From NCBI GenBank assembly GCA_024663395.1, contig JANFAH010000001.1:1240001-1304000 (forward strand): 64,000 nt of DNA, in the 5' to 3' direction. This document shows positions 1-12,539 of the stretch, one piece after another (the first letter of the stretch is position 1; each line of letters begins with the position of its first letter). This stretch comes from Pisolithus tinctorius (Eukaryota; Basidiomycota; Agaricomycetes; Boletales; Pisolithaceae). The notes beneath the pieces were generated by a model, which saw only the letters and a program-made list of their open reading frames with translations, was not told the DNA's origin and ran no database searches. Position numbers and translations under genes: made by a program.

Positions 1-3000
1 TCGCATGCGCTGCAGGTCCATCGGTCTCGCTATGGGATTGCGTGTCCCACAAGCAGATCGGTGGCATTATCTCACACAACGCGCAGGTCGGATGCGTCGC
101 TCTCTCACCAAGCGGGCGGTATCTCGCATGTGGAAATGGCTACAATATCACAATCCACGATCTCAGAGATGTCCTTTCGCTCGAGTATTTCAACCATGGC
201 GTAAGTGTACATCCACTCACGAAGCTTGCTTTGCTAACAATCTTCATGGTATTCTTGTGTCCTGCGTGACGCTTTAATCCGTCGTCAGCTCTGCGCTACT
301 CAGCTTCCACTCGTAGAAATGAGTACCAAGACCTTCCAGTTATGGATGCACAACGACCTGTCGCAAACTGAAATGCTACTGTCGAAGGAGATTTCGAGTG
401 CTTCTAGCCCTAGCCACTATATGTTAGCAAACCGCGCGCTTATACGAGCACGACTGAAACATTTGTCACCTGCAATAGAGGACGTCAAGGAGGTGAGTCC
501 GCTTCTTCGCCGCTGTATGTTTATGGTTGTTCATGCGCACTTCAAGTCCCTCCAGATTCAGCGATCACCCATTGGCCATATCGCGATGGCAGTTGCTCTG
601 CTTGCCCAGGGCGATCGAGAGGCTGCACTATGCACGTTTGACCTTGCCTTTCATGATTGTGAGCCTCGAGATATCAGATTTCTCTTACTACTGAGGGTGC
701 GTGGGGCGATTTAAATCGCTCTCACGATTGATTTACGTTTCAATCAGTATATCCTTGTGTTTGAATCCGGAAATCAAGAAGACGCGATAATGCGCACGGA
801 GTACCTTGTCACGACAGTGAAGAGCGACAATGACGACGATGCCACATACCTTTACAGCCAGGCACGTACATTGCGTGATGCAGACATACAAATAACGCCT
901 CTGATACAACCTGCAGGTCCTTGGGGCTATGTACATTAAGAAGGGAGATTATCGACGTGCAATATCATTGATTGAGCATGCAAAGAACCTAGCCCGCAGG
1001 GACAAACAATGTCCCCCGCTAGTGACAATCTCTCTCGTAGGTCTTTTGCTGTTACTACCTATTGACCTAACCCTCCATAAAGATATTTGGGTGGAGTTTC
1101 ACTGGACTTGACGCTGTTGCCCGGCAGCGTCTATGTGAAACCCTTCATGCTGAAGAACGTATACCTGAAGCTGTGGAGATCCTTCTCGACATCATTGGGA
1201 CATCAGACAAAGAGATTCGAGAGGGAAAGGCAAATGTGGACTGGGTCGCAGGTATGTTTTATAATTCCTAGCCCGGTTGACATGCACATTCATGTCCGTC
1301 CCCAGACTTTACCAAAAAGTGCACTGCGACACTTGAGCATATTGGTGATGAAGCCTTCGGATCTGCGAAACACGACGACGCAATAACACAGTACTCTGCT
1401 GCGTTGTCCCTCAAGCCTCCAAGTCCTGCAGGTCTGCTTCTCAAGCGAAGCAGAACTCGTGCAGCAAAAGGATTGTGGGAGAATGCGCTGCAAGATGCGA
1501 ATGAGGTATGCACGGTATCCCTCTTATATGGGTCGGTTCCCTACAATTGCTCTATAGGCAGTGAAATTGGACCCCTCCAACCCTTGGGGTCATGAGGCTA
1601 AACACGCAGCACTTCATGGAGCACAACGATATGATGAAGCAATTGATGCTTTCAAGTCTATGTTGCACGTAGTCGAACAATCCCATGACCCTGTAATCAG
1701 GGGTATGTACCTCCCGCGTGAATCTGATACCCACAAATGACATTTTTACAGAACTGCGCAAGAACTTCATTTCTCCATCCGAGATAATTGCAACTATCGA
1801 TCCTGTCGTTCATGGGATCCTCAGAAACTGTCCCCTTGTTGTCATCGATGTCAATACTGGCTGCCTTTGTGATGGCCCTGAGCGGATGTGTCTCTTCAAG
1901 GCCCATCCATTGTTCAAAGAGCTCGTGTCGTCCATGATGAGAGGAGTAGACAACGAGTGGGTCCTACGAGTGGTTTCAAGTTTTTTCGAATATGTCATGC
2001 TCTCCCACGTTTGGCAGGGCCTGAATGAGCCGTCATTCCAGGACATCAAAGTCGAATTCAAATCCATATGGGACCTTCCGGACACGCTGCTGAATGAAAA
2101 GTTGCGCAATTTCTGCCAGGAAACACGCAGAATTGGTTACCGTTGGGCGTGGTCAGATACATGTTGTATCGACAAGTCCATGGACCTCATCCTTAATCAC
2201 TCTCTTACGTCTATGTACAAATGGTATGCAGATTCGGCAGCCACACTCGTATTCCTTGCTGACGTAGCACATCTGTCCAAGCCCGGGGACCTTGCGCATA
2301 GTGTCTGGATGACACGAGCATGGACTTTACAAGAGCTTCTCTCACCGAACGTCATCTTTTTCTACGACTCCGAATGGGAACCATACCTCGGCGATACTGA
2401 CTCGAACCATAAGGAATCTCCGGAGATCATGGAAGAACTGGCAGATGCCATTAAGGTTTCCCGTGGAACCATCGTTACATTCTCTCCAGACGATCTCGGG
2501 GTTCGCGAGAAACTTCGTCTTGCTTCGACGCGCAATGCAACGGTCGAGGAAGACGTCGCATACTCTCTCATTGGCATATTCAAGTCTGAAATCAGGCCTC
2601 ACTACGATGAAGGAGCAGACGCTCTCGGATATCTTCTGGAGGAGATTGTGGATCGCTCTGGCGAGGTCACTGTGCTTGCATGGTCAGGGAAGTCGTCGCC
2701 ATACAACAGTTGCCTGCCGGCTTCCCTTTCCGTCTACAGCCAAACTCCTTACAGCCCTCCATCACTCGATGCAGGAGAAATGGAAACATGCATCACAAAG
2801 CTACGTGACAAGTTCCCCAGAGAAGAAGCGCGCAATACATATAATAAGATCAATTGTCTTCCCCCCGCCCGTTTCGCAGCCCAACGTCTGCACCTTCCTT
2901 GCATCGTCTTCTCTGTGAGAAGTCTTGAGAAGCCACGTGGGGGTAATGAAAAGTTATACCGTGCCCGGGTATCGGGGCTTGGCCAAGTGGAGTTCACGAC

Positions 3001-3355
3001 TGCCGACGAGCTCTCGCAGAATGGGACACAAAAATTCGTCTTCGCGCATCCGTGGATCGATCATATCCGAGGTCCTAATGGCGGGATTACCTGGGGAGAT
3101 GACTCGGAGTCCGATGGCTCTGGCTCGGATGAAGATGTGCCATCACACGCTGTCCTCACGGCTCAGGTTGACAACTATACCCAGGCACTGAAGATGATTG
3201 CTCGCCTCGGACAGCCGTTCAACGCACTGCTTCTCATACAACAGTCGAATGGAACGTACAAGAGGGTCGCTGCTGAGAGGGAGATTGTCGTCTCGGGACT
3301 CGGAACCAACATTACCTCCAAGAACATTCGGGTGAAAGTGCTAGAAATCCTTTGA
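1..3355 (+). CDS. WD40-TPR-HET protein, copy A (5' end outside window)
   Basis: The visible part starts inside the last WD40 blades (LWD-type repeat, then LACGNG...ITIHDLRD), with exon 1 ending at 200 and exon 2 starting at 304. A TPR-like, helical middle follows in several short exons (about 304-1700). The C-terminal HET domain is open to TGA at 3353-3355. HET motifs are visible: YVMLSHVWQG, then GYRWAWSDTCCIDKS, a SMYKWYADSAATLVFL block and WMTRAWTLQELLSP. Known: HET domains trigger cell death in fungal allorecognition. Inferred: this is a cytosolic incompatibility or immune effector with a sensing WD40/TPR half. No frameshift or stop is seen in the visible exons when compared with copies B and C. 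One intron (862-916) uses a GC donor. The domain assignment is firm; the exon limits are approximate. Confidence 0.85.
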
Positions 3356-3590
3356 CGTGTATGTGGGAGACTGCAAGTTGTTACATCCGCTCTGTATTTC
3401 TTCCTTTAGCGGTCATTTTTGTGATCATATTTGCGTGCCGTTTTCGTAGTCTTATTTACATCGTCCTCATCATACCCCTTTCGACGTCGTTACATCTGTT
3501 GTATATATGCGTAGTCCTATCGGAGCCAACTAAAGCTATCCATCACCCAACATAACTGACACGATATATTTACCTAATTCGTGTTCCACA
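3356..3590 (+). other. 3' flank of HET gene copy A
   Basis: Non-coding sequence shared with the 3' flanks of copy B (18713-18930) and copy C (30629-30360). It includes a conserved T-rich stretch around TTCCTTTAGCGGTCATT and a later TATATGC-type stretch. It probably holds the 3'UTR and polyadenylation region. No gene is seen. Confidence 0.5.
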
Positions 3591-5340
3591 GCAATGCCAA
3601 CAATTCATTGTCCAGAACCCTTTGGAGAATGTGCCCTGTCCCGCGTCTTACCCAATCACATTCTCTAATGGGTGTCACGCGCCGCCGAATGTTAGGGAGA
3701 TGGGGATTCGATGGTTGGATGGTACGTCTTGAAGGAGGCTAGAATCTGTGGAGCGGACAGACGTTGAAGTAGACGAACCAGCGAGGTATAAATGTGGATG
3801 TCCCGTTTTATTTCGTTGTGAACCCTTTCTTACCTTCGATTCGAGAGCAGGTTGCGACAGCCGTCGAGGAGAAGGGTGGCAATGGAAGGCCCTACCAATG
3901 GATGTGTGTTGTACATACATCTAAGCGCCTTCGGAATCGAATGTCGACCTCCCAGTTCGCGAGTCGTCTTAGAAGGAGGATCCTACCGACGTCTTGTGGA
4001 CTCTACGCATCACAACCAGCAGTTCGAACATGCATTGAAACTTAGATGATCACGTACCAAGTCCCGTCCCTTCGGCGAGCCGGCAGCCAAAAGGTGGCTC
4101 ACCAGGCATGTACCCCCCGAAATCAGATGTCAGGATCCCAACTGCCCTTATATATTCAGCATGCTAGTCGTCCACTCTGCCCACCAGTCTTCCTCCTCAG
4201 CCATCATCAGTGTGCTGTGCACCCACTCCCCCGTCCCCCTCTGCGTCACGATTGATGGACAACGCCAAGCCCCGACTCTTCTCGTCATGTCCACGAACAT
4301 CATGAACTCCTGGCAAACGCGATGGCCCTTCCGAAGAAATTATCGATGGAGGGACGAGAGGAGCGGTCCTTGACTTAGTCGATGCCACCCTGCACAGGTC
4401 CCCGTGAGTCTGATAGTCATATTGGTATGCTCACCCGGTCGTACGCAATTGCAATCCACTGTCATGGTACAGAATTTCGATGTGTCTCGGGATACTGAAG
4501 TCGATTGTATGGGTGTCAGCAGTTCCATTGATGCCATTCCGTTGCAGAACACAGGACCTACATGAGTCGCGTGAGTTTATCGTTATCTCACCCTGGACGA
4601 CATCTCACCTGAATGATACGCCATATACCAACACTCTACTTCGATTCTCTAGCGCTTCTCCGTTGATTCGAACTGTGCCCTTTGGGCTTATTGTCGCCAG
4701 CGAGACACCGACAAGCTAGCCCACTCGCTGGGCATCCAAGGATTTCGCAGTGTCTTCCCCCTGCAAGGCAACGTGAACGGGATTGATGACACGCCCATAC
4801 GCAATTAAGTAGATTCGCTCGGGACGACAGCCTCCATGATACGAACAACCACTTGTGATCACCAATGACTTACTCCTCGTGCGTCGTCATGGTTGTTTCC
4901 ATTCTTGCTCTCATCGTCAAGTCCATTGATAGGGGGGTAGTCCGTTTCCATCCTCCGCAGACACAGCTTTTTCGGGTATTTTTCGAGCTTGTGGGATTAG
5001 AGGTGCATTTGGTAGTACCTGTGTAACTGGTGGCACTGGGTAGGGAACTGATAACTTTGATTAAGCGCAGGCCATTACTCACAAACATTGCGTCGGAGGC
5101 TGCCGTCGTCACAGCACTTCATTCGAGTGAGGAGACAATGGCGGTAGCACAAGGCCCACATCCTTCTGTCTCATCGTTCTTCGTGCACCTGTCGTTACTT
5201 ACCCAATTATGTTCATATTCGAGGCTACGATGATGGGGTTATGGAGATAGGACATCTGAGTACACTAGCAAAGGGATAAGGGACGAACGTAAGCCTGACG
5301 GAAATCTTAATCTTTTGATTTGGTAGAATCGAATTAGTCT
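3590..5340 (+). repeat. R unit copy A: degenerate multi-copy gene-like unit
   Basis: This 1.75 kb unit recurs at 6.49-7.47, 11.52-12.53, 18.93-20.93, 38.94-38.05 (-) and 43.44-42.43 kb (-). It has promoter-like sequence (CTTATATATTCAGCA at about 4145) followed by a coding-like block conserved as protein among copies, for example LLANALAL, ILDLVDATLHR and SDSHTGMLTRSYA. A canonical fungal intron (GTGAGTTT...CTCTAG, 4571-4652) is followed by a block reading DVNCALWAYCRQR and LAHSLDIHGF in the better copies. Every copy has stops or frameshifts, so it is read as decaying copies of one unrecognised gene. It sits directly after HET copy A and before a phosphatase remnant, the same order as at 14.5-22.3 kb. 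Confidence 0.6.
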
Positions 5341-5389
5341 ACATACCAACTCCGAGACTACGTTGCAGTCGTAGGATCTGCCGAGGCCA

Positions 5390-5690
5390 GTGCACAAGGA
5401 CACCTAGGTGCCATAGATATATAGCTTGTCTCTGGCACGCTGCTGCTTTTCCTGAGTAGTTCGAGGAGGGTTCAGAACCGGCCGCGGAGGTCAGCGCAGA
5501 TAGCAACTTGGGTTGACACGAGCTGGATGATGTTGGATTCCTCAAGGAGGATGGCTCGGAAGGTGTCGCAGAGGATTTTTCATGTCTTTTTCGGACAGAT
5601 GTTGGCAGTCCATCGGCTGGGCGATCCATTTGCAGGCCGTTGTCGTCGCAGTTGTTTGAGCGCATCCCTAATTATCAATTTGGTCAACAC
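5390..5690 (-). pseudogene. PP2A-like phosphatase exon 1 remnant
   Basis: Minus-strand DNA matches the first exon of the intact phosphatase gene at 22345-22112, including the segment for the start, the stretch equivalent to [10 protein letters not shown] and the [16 protein letters not shown] end. The reading frame is broken, and the homology stops just after the intron 1 donor (GCACC...). Everything downstream (GDFVDRG, RGNHE, C-terminal exons) is missing and the sequence runs straight into the R unit, so this is a truncated duplicate. Confidence 0.75.
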
Positions 5691-5699
5691 TCGAGAAAC

Positions 5700-6480
5700 A
5701 CAAAGGTCTGGATTAGTCATCTTTTCCCAGCTAATCAAACCTGCCTCTCGTCTGCACATTTTTTTGGTTTCCACAGTGAATGTTATTACCCGTCTAAGGT
5801 CTTAGTATGCGAATTGGTACGTGCTTTCGAGTGCACCCTGACAGCGAATCATGGAATATCTCATACTCCGTGTTCGCTGTGATAGTGCATCCAAACCGCT
5901 CTTCAACGGTTGAAGCAGTCACAGATCTCTTGTACGTTGTATTGATCAGCAGCTGTGCGGTCGTGCGGGGTTGCGCAAGCGCGAACGGTCGCCGCGTCAA
6001 ATAGAGCACAATTGAAACGCGTTGACAGTTTACCTTCATGGTCTTCCACCTGGTACGTGCACCTCCTAGAATCAACTGGTATAGTCAACGCTCCTGATCA
6101 GAAACCCATCAAATATTCGAGCAGTACCCTGCTGTGCGATGCTGGCTGGCACCTGCAACAATGCGCAGTTTCTGTATCTGTCATAGTACCACAGTATCTT
6201 TGTCACACAGGGAGCATACCACGGGCTTGGAACGGATGAGGCTGTTGGGATTTGTTCCTTGGATCGGACGCTGAACGTATTACAGTAAAAGGTGGTAGTG
6301 AGTGCAGCTACTCCCAAATCAACGGCAAATTCTTATCCAAACCCCCCAAGTACACCAAATCACTGCTATATGATCGTCGCACTCACGATCCACATCTCTT
6401 AAACAGTGTGTTTGGAGCGTTGGCGAAACTCGTGCTAGTGCACTGAGTACTCATGTGGAAAGTACGATTTTGCACGCACC
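5700..6480. other. No recognisable gene; short segment shared with 10.06-10.17 kb
   Basis: I see only short out-of-frame ORFs here. About 100 bp around 6240-6345 (a GATGAGGCTGTTGGG-type start, ending AAATTCTTATCCA) resembles 10065-10165, so another small duplicated segment is present. No domain or splice pattern could be built. Confidence 0.4.
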
Positions 6481-6484
6481 CTCC

Positions 6485-7470
6485 CACCCCACTCAACATC
6501 ACAATTGATGGGCGACGTCGAATAACGATTCTTCACGTGCGAATAACGACAACGAACCTTGTGTACTCCTCGCAGAACGCACTTGCCCTTACCAACAGGA
6601 GAAGCTCGGCAAACGGAGGGTTGTGCGGAACAATCCTTGGCCTAGTCGATACTGGTCAGATGGTCACACAGACGTGCTCTGCTGATCATCCGAATCTGCG
6701 ACTTGAGTAGCTATCGCAGCACGGCATTTCAATACCTCATGGAATATGTAGGAATATCAGCGAGTTCATCGATGCTGCTCCGCAGCCGAAAGAGTACATA
6801 TGTTGGGCCCAAGTCGCGTTAGTTTATCGTTCTCTCTCTCGAGATGGCATCTCACCTCTACGATATGCCACGCACCAACACCTTGCTTCAATTATCTATC
6901 GTTTCCAATTGATGCGATGTATCCGCTTTTGGCTTGGTATCGTTGGCGAAGACAACACTAAGTCGGCCTCTCACTCGACACCCAGCAGCAAAGTGAATTG
7001 TGAAACGCTCCATCCACTTCTCGCAAAGCATATGGACGACTATTTGAAATCGCTGCAGCTTACTCTTCGTCCGTCGTGGCTTTTTCCATTGTTTCTCTCA
7101 TCGTTTACTCAGTTGACAGGGTACAGATTTGTTATCTTCCACTGCGCACGCGATCGCATCGAGGCATGGATTACTTGCCGTGCTTGTAGGACACCAGAAG
7201 AGTGTTTTTAGATGCTACGTAGTTGGATGAGTCGGAAGCTAATATCCATGACTATGTCGCAGGCCACTACTTACGGAGAATCGGCCTGGAAGCCACCATC
7301 TTGACAGTGCTTCATTCGAACACGAACACGGCGAAGTTATGGATATGACAGTAGCACGACATTCTGTGATTCCACCATTCTTCATGTACCTGTCGTAGTC
7401 GCACAATCGTATTCATATTGGTAGATGCGATGGTGGGATGATGGCATGGTAGGAGACGGAAATGGCCTTG
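6485..7470 (+). repeat. R unit, second copy (truncated 5')
   Basis: Homologous to the coding-like half and the 3' half of the R unit at 4230-5260: it starts near ACAATTGATGGGCGACG and ends around TTCATATTGGTAGATGCGATGG. The translated block ANEPCVLLA corresponds to the better-preserved NEPHVLLANTL of the copy near 42.9 kb. Frameshifts are present. The upstream third of the unit, including the TATA-like region, is missing. Confidence 0.55.
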
Positions 7471-7479
7471 GTTGAATCA

Positions 7480-8140
7480 GACTCTACTCACCTACTCCGA
7501 TTGCATGTTACAGCTATAGAGACATCTGTCGTGAATCCCCGGCTGGGCAGGGCCAACGCTACAGATTGACCCACGTCGACCGTTCACAATCATCCAGTCC
7601 AGTAATCACAAATATAAACAAGAGTTCCTAGAGGTCCATCCCATGTAATCGGAGATGTAAAACCTGATGACGCTTCCACAACCAATGGGTACTGGCAAAG
7701 GCATTGGCACTGCGTGGGCAGCGCTTTGGGATGCCGAAGGGTCGTGGGGGAGGAGCACGTGAAGTCAGAACTAGAATCAGCGGAGAACAGGGATGGAATT
7801 TACGGACTCTGAGAGCTGAAGAAAAAATAGATCACATGCTCCGTTTCATTTCAAATCTACTCTTGTCTGACTCAGATGCATGTGAGTGACTTACGGCCAG
7901 TTTCCGAAGGCAAATGACAATGAAGTCGAGGATAAGGCGAACGAAAGATAAAATTTGCAGATTTGTTGAACCGGCGAAATATAGGCAGGATGTTTCGCTT
8001 CGAAATCTTTCCTGGTCCGACTCGGGTGGAAGTGAGCAACCTACAACTAGCTTCGAGGGCAATAGAAGACGGAGAGCCCTACCGGTGGGCACGCTTGTTT
8101 TGAGTGATAGGTCCATAACCAGAGGAAGGCAATGACCCTG
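7480..8140 (+). other. Intergenic, with a 150 bp R-unit fragment at its end
   Basis: 7480-7980 shows no gene I can support. 7985-8140 resembles the 5' part of R units (compare 3800-3900 and 11830-11945), with the shared block CTACAACTAGCTTCGAGGGC followed by GAGAGCCCTACC. It therefore counts as a small R relic next to the rhodopsin-like gene. Confidence 0.45.
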
Positions 8141-8269
8141 GATATCGACTTCAGAATGTCAAGCCCATGTGGACGAAGGGGGCTGGTCACGTAGGACCGG
8201 GAATATCGTTCAAGTAGTAACAGAAAAGAGAATGATAAGTACCATAGGGAAAACGTAGATGACGGTACA

Positions 8270-9749
8270 TCAAACACGTCCGTCATAGAACGGACCTGGC
8301 TTGGCAAGCGTTCGAAGGGATTCAACTTCGGCATCATTACCGTCTTTTCCAGCTGCTCGCTCGGGAGAAGTGCTGAAATCATCCAGTTTTACTGTTGTGG
8401 TTTCAATCGTAACCACCATCGTTGACGGTGAGAGAGGATTGACCTGTGGTCTTCTCCGAATCGGCTGCGAGCCGATGGTGACTATGGACTTGAGTTCTGG
8501 CAGAGCAGGGGTTGTGGTTTCTTCAGTGCTGATGCGGAAGAGGAAAGCGACAACTACGCTCAAGTTCGCCACGATCAAGCTAATTGACACCTGGCGAAGC
8601 AAAGGATTGAGTCTGCGCTGCACCGGAATGGCTAACGGAGCGCAGAACCATACCTCAACAGTAGCAGCCATGATCGCTTTCAGCCCACCATCATTAAGTG
8701 CGTAGTATGCATGGCTAAGGCTGACGACGGTGGTAACAGCAGACGTCGAAAAAATAGACAGAAGTCGGATCTTCTGAGCCTTAGTGAGCTTGATGTTGTA
8801 AATCAGACGGAACGGTGCCAGTATTAAGATCATGTCGCTGAGCACGTCGGCTGTACAGAGAAAGTAAGACGGTCCATCTCGTTGGCACTGCATACGACAG
8901 ACTCACTAATTACCTGCGCAATGACAACGTTCCTACCTATATCACACTGAGGACGTGGTTGCGTTTTCCAACCACTTTCTGCTTCACAGGTCCACAAGAT
9001 TTGCGCGCCAAGGATCATCCATGTAACCATAAACGCGATAGCGGTGAGCACTAACGTCCTCCTGAGCGTGCCAGGGAAAGTCAGTCGCACGACTGTATAT
9101 AAAATGGAGATCCTAGACGACCTAAAATCATTCTGGGATTGCTCGTAATTGGAGAGACGAGAGTGTTATCTCACCAAACGACCGCATAGGAGAACTGTGC
9201 GTTTCTATGGAATATGTTTGAGCATGCTGTGATGCTGATTTGCTATCAGAATGCACATATAATACAACGCCACCCTTGTATTTTGAGGAAATCGAGCTAT
9301 TGTAGTACAGAATCAGCAAGACTTGTTCTGGTAGAAAAGACGACATCATCACCGTAGTCGTCCAGATACAACCAGCCTATTACCATCCAAACAATAATGA
9401 ATACCATGGCAATCGCAGCCCACGCATCGTCGAACCAGAGACGGCGTTGTCGCGTCCGGACGAATAAACGGAATGAAGTGACCACAGTCGCAGCGATAGG
9501 CAACACCGTACCGACAACTTTAGATTCGTCAATGGCATCCCAAGTAGTTCTGGGGGTCGCTACCTTCGACTTGTCCAATTGTCGGTCCAGAAGACGACAT
9601 GTCGACTTAGGAGAGAGGGGGGAGCAAGGGAAGCTTAGAACACTACACGTATGATGTTTGATGCTACTCTTTGTACGTATAGCAAGATCCACTTCTGGCT
9701 CCACCGGTTTCTCGATTGAATGGCGGGGCGCTGTGCACGTCGGACCCAT
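8270..9749 (-). CDS. Rhodopsin-like (PTH11-type) integral membrane protein
   Basis: Several exons code a multi-pass membrane protein of the fungal rhodopsin-like family common in basidiomycetes. Exon 1 carries the signature RTRQRRLWFDDAWAAIAM. The next exons read LYYINAQFSYAVVWSSRIS after removing introns of about 50 nt (GTGCAT...CATAG and GTGAGA...TTTTAG). Later blocks are MVTWMILGAQILWTCE, DVLSDMILILAPFRLIYNIK and VANLSVVVAFLFRIST, and an intron (GTATGG...CGCCAG) lies before the last of these. The stop is at 8270-8272. The start is uncertain: ATG 9749 is in frame with exon 1, but the real N-terminus may be spliced differently. The role is unproven; related proteins are proposed membrane sensors. 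No broken exon was found. Confidence 0.75.
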
Positions 9750-9759
9750 CAACACTGCT

Positions 9760-10755
9760 CATGCCGGACGAATTACTTAGTACAGCCCCCTCCAAATAGA
9801 ATCATGATGAATCGAAGTCACACGCACCTTCACGCCCAAGAACAATCTGCGATACTGGTGTCATAGCCAGTTCCAAAGCTATCGACCAACGGACTTACCA
9901 GTGACGCTGGAACAAACATGACAACTATCAGATTTGTTTTGGACTCCGCGCCCCAGATCAACCAGCATGAATCAGATTTAATTTGTTCATCAAGGTACAA
10001 TCAAACATTACTCAGTAATGGAGTGGAGCGCTGCTTCCGCAGACATGCCATGGGGTTCGATCGAATGAGGTTGTTGGGCCAACTCTTGGAATTTGGTCCT
10101 TGCAGCAGACGCGGAACAAGCCAGAAGGCAGTCGTAGAAATCGACAGCAAATTCTTATCCAGGTTGTGTTCTCGAGTAGTGCTGACGAAAGCGCTCGTCG
10201 TGCAATGGCGTGGTTGTCCACCTGGACTGTACTAGTAGTACAGCTTCTCGTCGGGGCGCAGCGTTCGCCATTTCCGTTGAGCACGCGGGTAATAGTCCCT
10301 GCCTGTGAACTGAACTGCTCTGGGTATTATTCAGCAAAGTCTCCGGTGCTAGTCTTCCACCGATAGCACGAGTTTGGCCGTGTCAGCGATATCAGCCTCT
10401 CTCCTGCATAAATTCGGGTCGCTCATTCTTCTTTCGTGCCGTATTATAGACGCCCAAAACGCCAATAACCCCTCATACGTGTACATCCTGGTAAAACTGA
10501 TCGCTCTGCGCACACACCAATCATTCCGGAGAGGCCATCGTTCCGCCTACCCGCGAATCTCTCGACATCTAGAGGATGAGTAGTAAGTGATCCCTTTCCC
10601 GCACGATTTCAGTCGTTGTCTGACCTGATACTCAAACTTGATGGTGTCCCCGTTGATTGGCACGACACGAGACAAGGCACAACCGGACGCTACCTAGCTG
10701 TGGTTATGTGTCTTGCCTTGCGAGACTCAGGCGTAGCTAGTCATAAGAGGAGGAG
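9760..10755. other. No gene recognised
   Basis: Only short ORFs without domain similarity. 10065-10165 is the partner of the short duplicated segment at 6240-6345. The stretch just before 10755 resembles sequence near 36900-36960 and belongs to the duplicated F-box-like remnant that follows. Confidence 0.4.
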
Positions 10756-11290
10756 GGAATGAGCCAATCTATCTCGCAGGTGGAGAAACGCAATTCTCGA
10801 CACTCCAGCATTTGGACTAGCGTCATCATCCTAGCTTGGTATTGTGTTAGGACCACTCGCATCTGCTACAAGTACGTCCTCCCAGCTGCACGCATACACC
10901 ACGCACACACATATATACATATACGACACCCTTGCGTATCTGGCCACATGCTGATCACATCAATACCGCTGCGCAGGTCGTCTACCACACACACGATTTG
11001 GCTACTACCCCGCCCACCTAGTAAGTGCCTGCTTTCCCACCACGACGATAACAGGGTTATATGCAGAAGATTTGGACTTGCTTACAGGCGCTAGCCACTG
11101 GCATCGGTATTTTAGCATGTTCTTCGCTTGCACAGGGTCCTCTAGGACGACGATCATATTTATCTGGGTTTCCAAAGGATACATTACCTTGTACGTGGAA
11201 ACAGCTACAAGAGAAGTAAGTTGTGATGCCAACTGATAATCGAGGGATAACTGGAGCCAATGAGTCTTGCTATCCACAACCACAGTTTCT
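10756..11290 (+). pseudogene. F-box-like gene remnant
   Basis: One frame reads NLSRRWRNAILDTPAF, then WTSVIILA in the next frame. This resembles the C-terminal half of a fungal F-box (CRRWRDIAL..P.LW). A second, inverted copy at 36930-36370 shows the same blocks with its own frameshift. A further conserved block (about 11080-11210) reads HWHRYF and YVETATREV in one frame. The two copies are broken in different places, so neither is likely to be functional. The F-box assignment rests on one motif only. Confidence 0.4.
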
Positions 11291-11519
11291 AATTAACAGG
11301 CTCGATCTCGATCTTGCTTCGGACATCCCATGGGCTGAGCGACGCCGATTAGACGGCCCAGGTCTCTCTTCTTGGTTCGTGTGGAAATGGTTCCTCCTCC
11401 GACGGGTGAATGCGGAGAGTATGAATCACTGGGGTCGTGACTGGCGGTGCAAGAGGTGCGGTTAGCATTCCCATGTATGTAACTCACGGAGGGCAGGAGC
11501 TGACGTCTTTGATCAGGAG

Positions 11520-12530
11520 CTGCGACCATCGTCCCTGCTTTGGAGGATGTGCTTTGTTCTGTTACTTGCCGAATCATGGTCGTGTTTCTTTATGGACGTC
11601 AGGTGCCACCGAATGTGGGGAAGATGGGGATTTGGTGGTTGCATGGTTAGTGTTCGAAGATCCTGAACAATACACGAATTAAACTTGATGATACGCCCGT
11701 AACCAGAGAGGCCTGGCAAAGATGGGTGCCTTCGATAGAGGGTGCATTTGAAGTCCGGGCAGGAATCAGTGGAGAGGACGAAGGTTGGAAATTGTGGAGT
11801 TAACGAACCGACGAGGTATAGACATGTTTGTTTCGTTTCATTTCGTTATGAATCCTATCCTGCCTTGCCAGACTCGGGAGCAGCTTACGACTAGCCTTTG
11901 AGGGCAAGGGTGACAAGGGAGAGCCCTACCAGTGGTCGTTTTGCTGGTTATATTTGGCGAGTCGACTTTGTCACGGTTTCTGGAAGGAAGAACCTCCGGA
12001 ATCGGACGTCAGCCTCCCAGTTGCCCTTCTTTACACATGCAGCACCTCAGTCGTCTCGAAGGGAGAACCCACCAACGTTATAGACTGTATACATATGATA
12101 ACTAGCAGTTCGAACATGCATTGAGACTCGACGATCACTGACCATGTCGCATCGCTTCAGTACGGCGGTAGCCAAAAGGGGGCTGACCCGGAGTACACTC
12201 AGGTGTTAGGCTCCTAACTCTCCTTATACATCCAGCACGCCAATGGCCCGCTCTTTCCGCCCACCTTCCTCTCCGACTGTCATCCTCGACCTACTACACA
12301 CACACCCGTCTCCTCCATGTCACGATCGATGGACGGAATCAAGCAGCAATGAACTTCATCTACACCTGGCAAACGCACTGGCCCTTCGGAGCACGACGAG
12401 CTCCACAGACGGAGAGATGAGCGGAGCAATCCATCGCCTAGTCGAGACCTCGTCGCATAGTCACGCATTCTGCTGATCTTCTGTATCTGCAATTTGAGTT
12501 CCTATCATGGTACGGCGTTTCAATACCTTT
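11520..12530 (+). repeat. R unit, third copy (5' half)
   Basis: Matches 3590-4480 and 18930-19900: GGAGGATGTGCTTTGTTC, then CAGGTGCCACCGAATGTGGG, then the TATA-like CTTATACATCCAGCACGCC. Here an ATG (12243) opens a 77-codon frame that runs into the conserved block NELHLHLANALAL and ends soon after HRLVETS. The homology ends where the EMC1 pseudogene begins, so this copy lacks the intron-containing 3' half. Confidence 0.55.
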
Positions 12531-12539
12531 CGTGAGAGC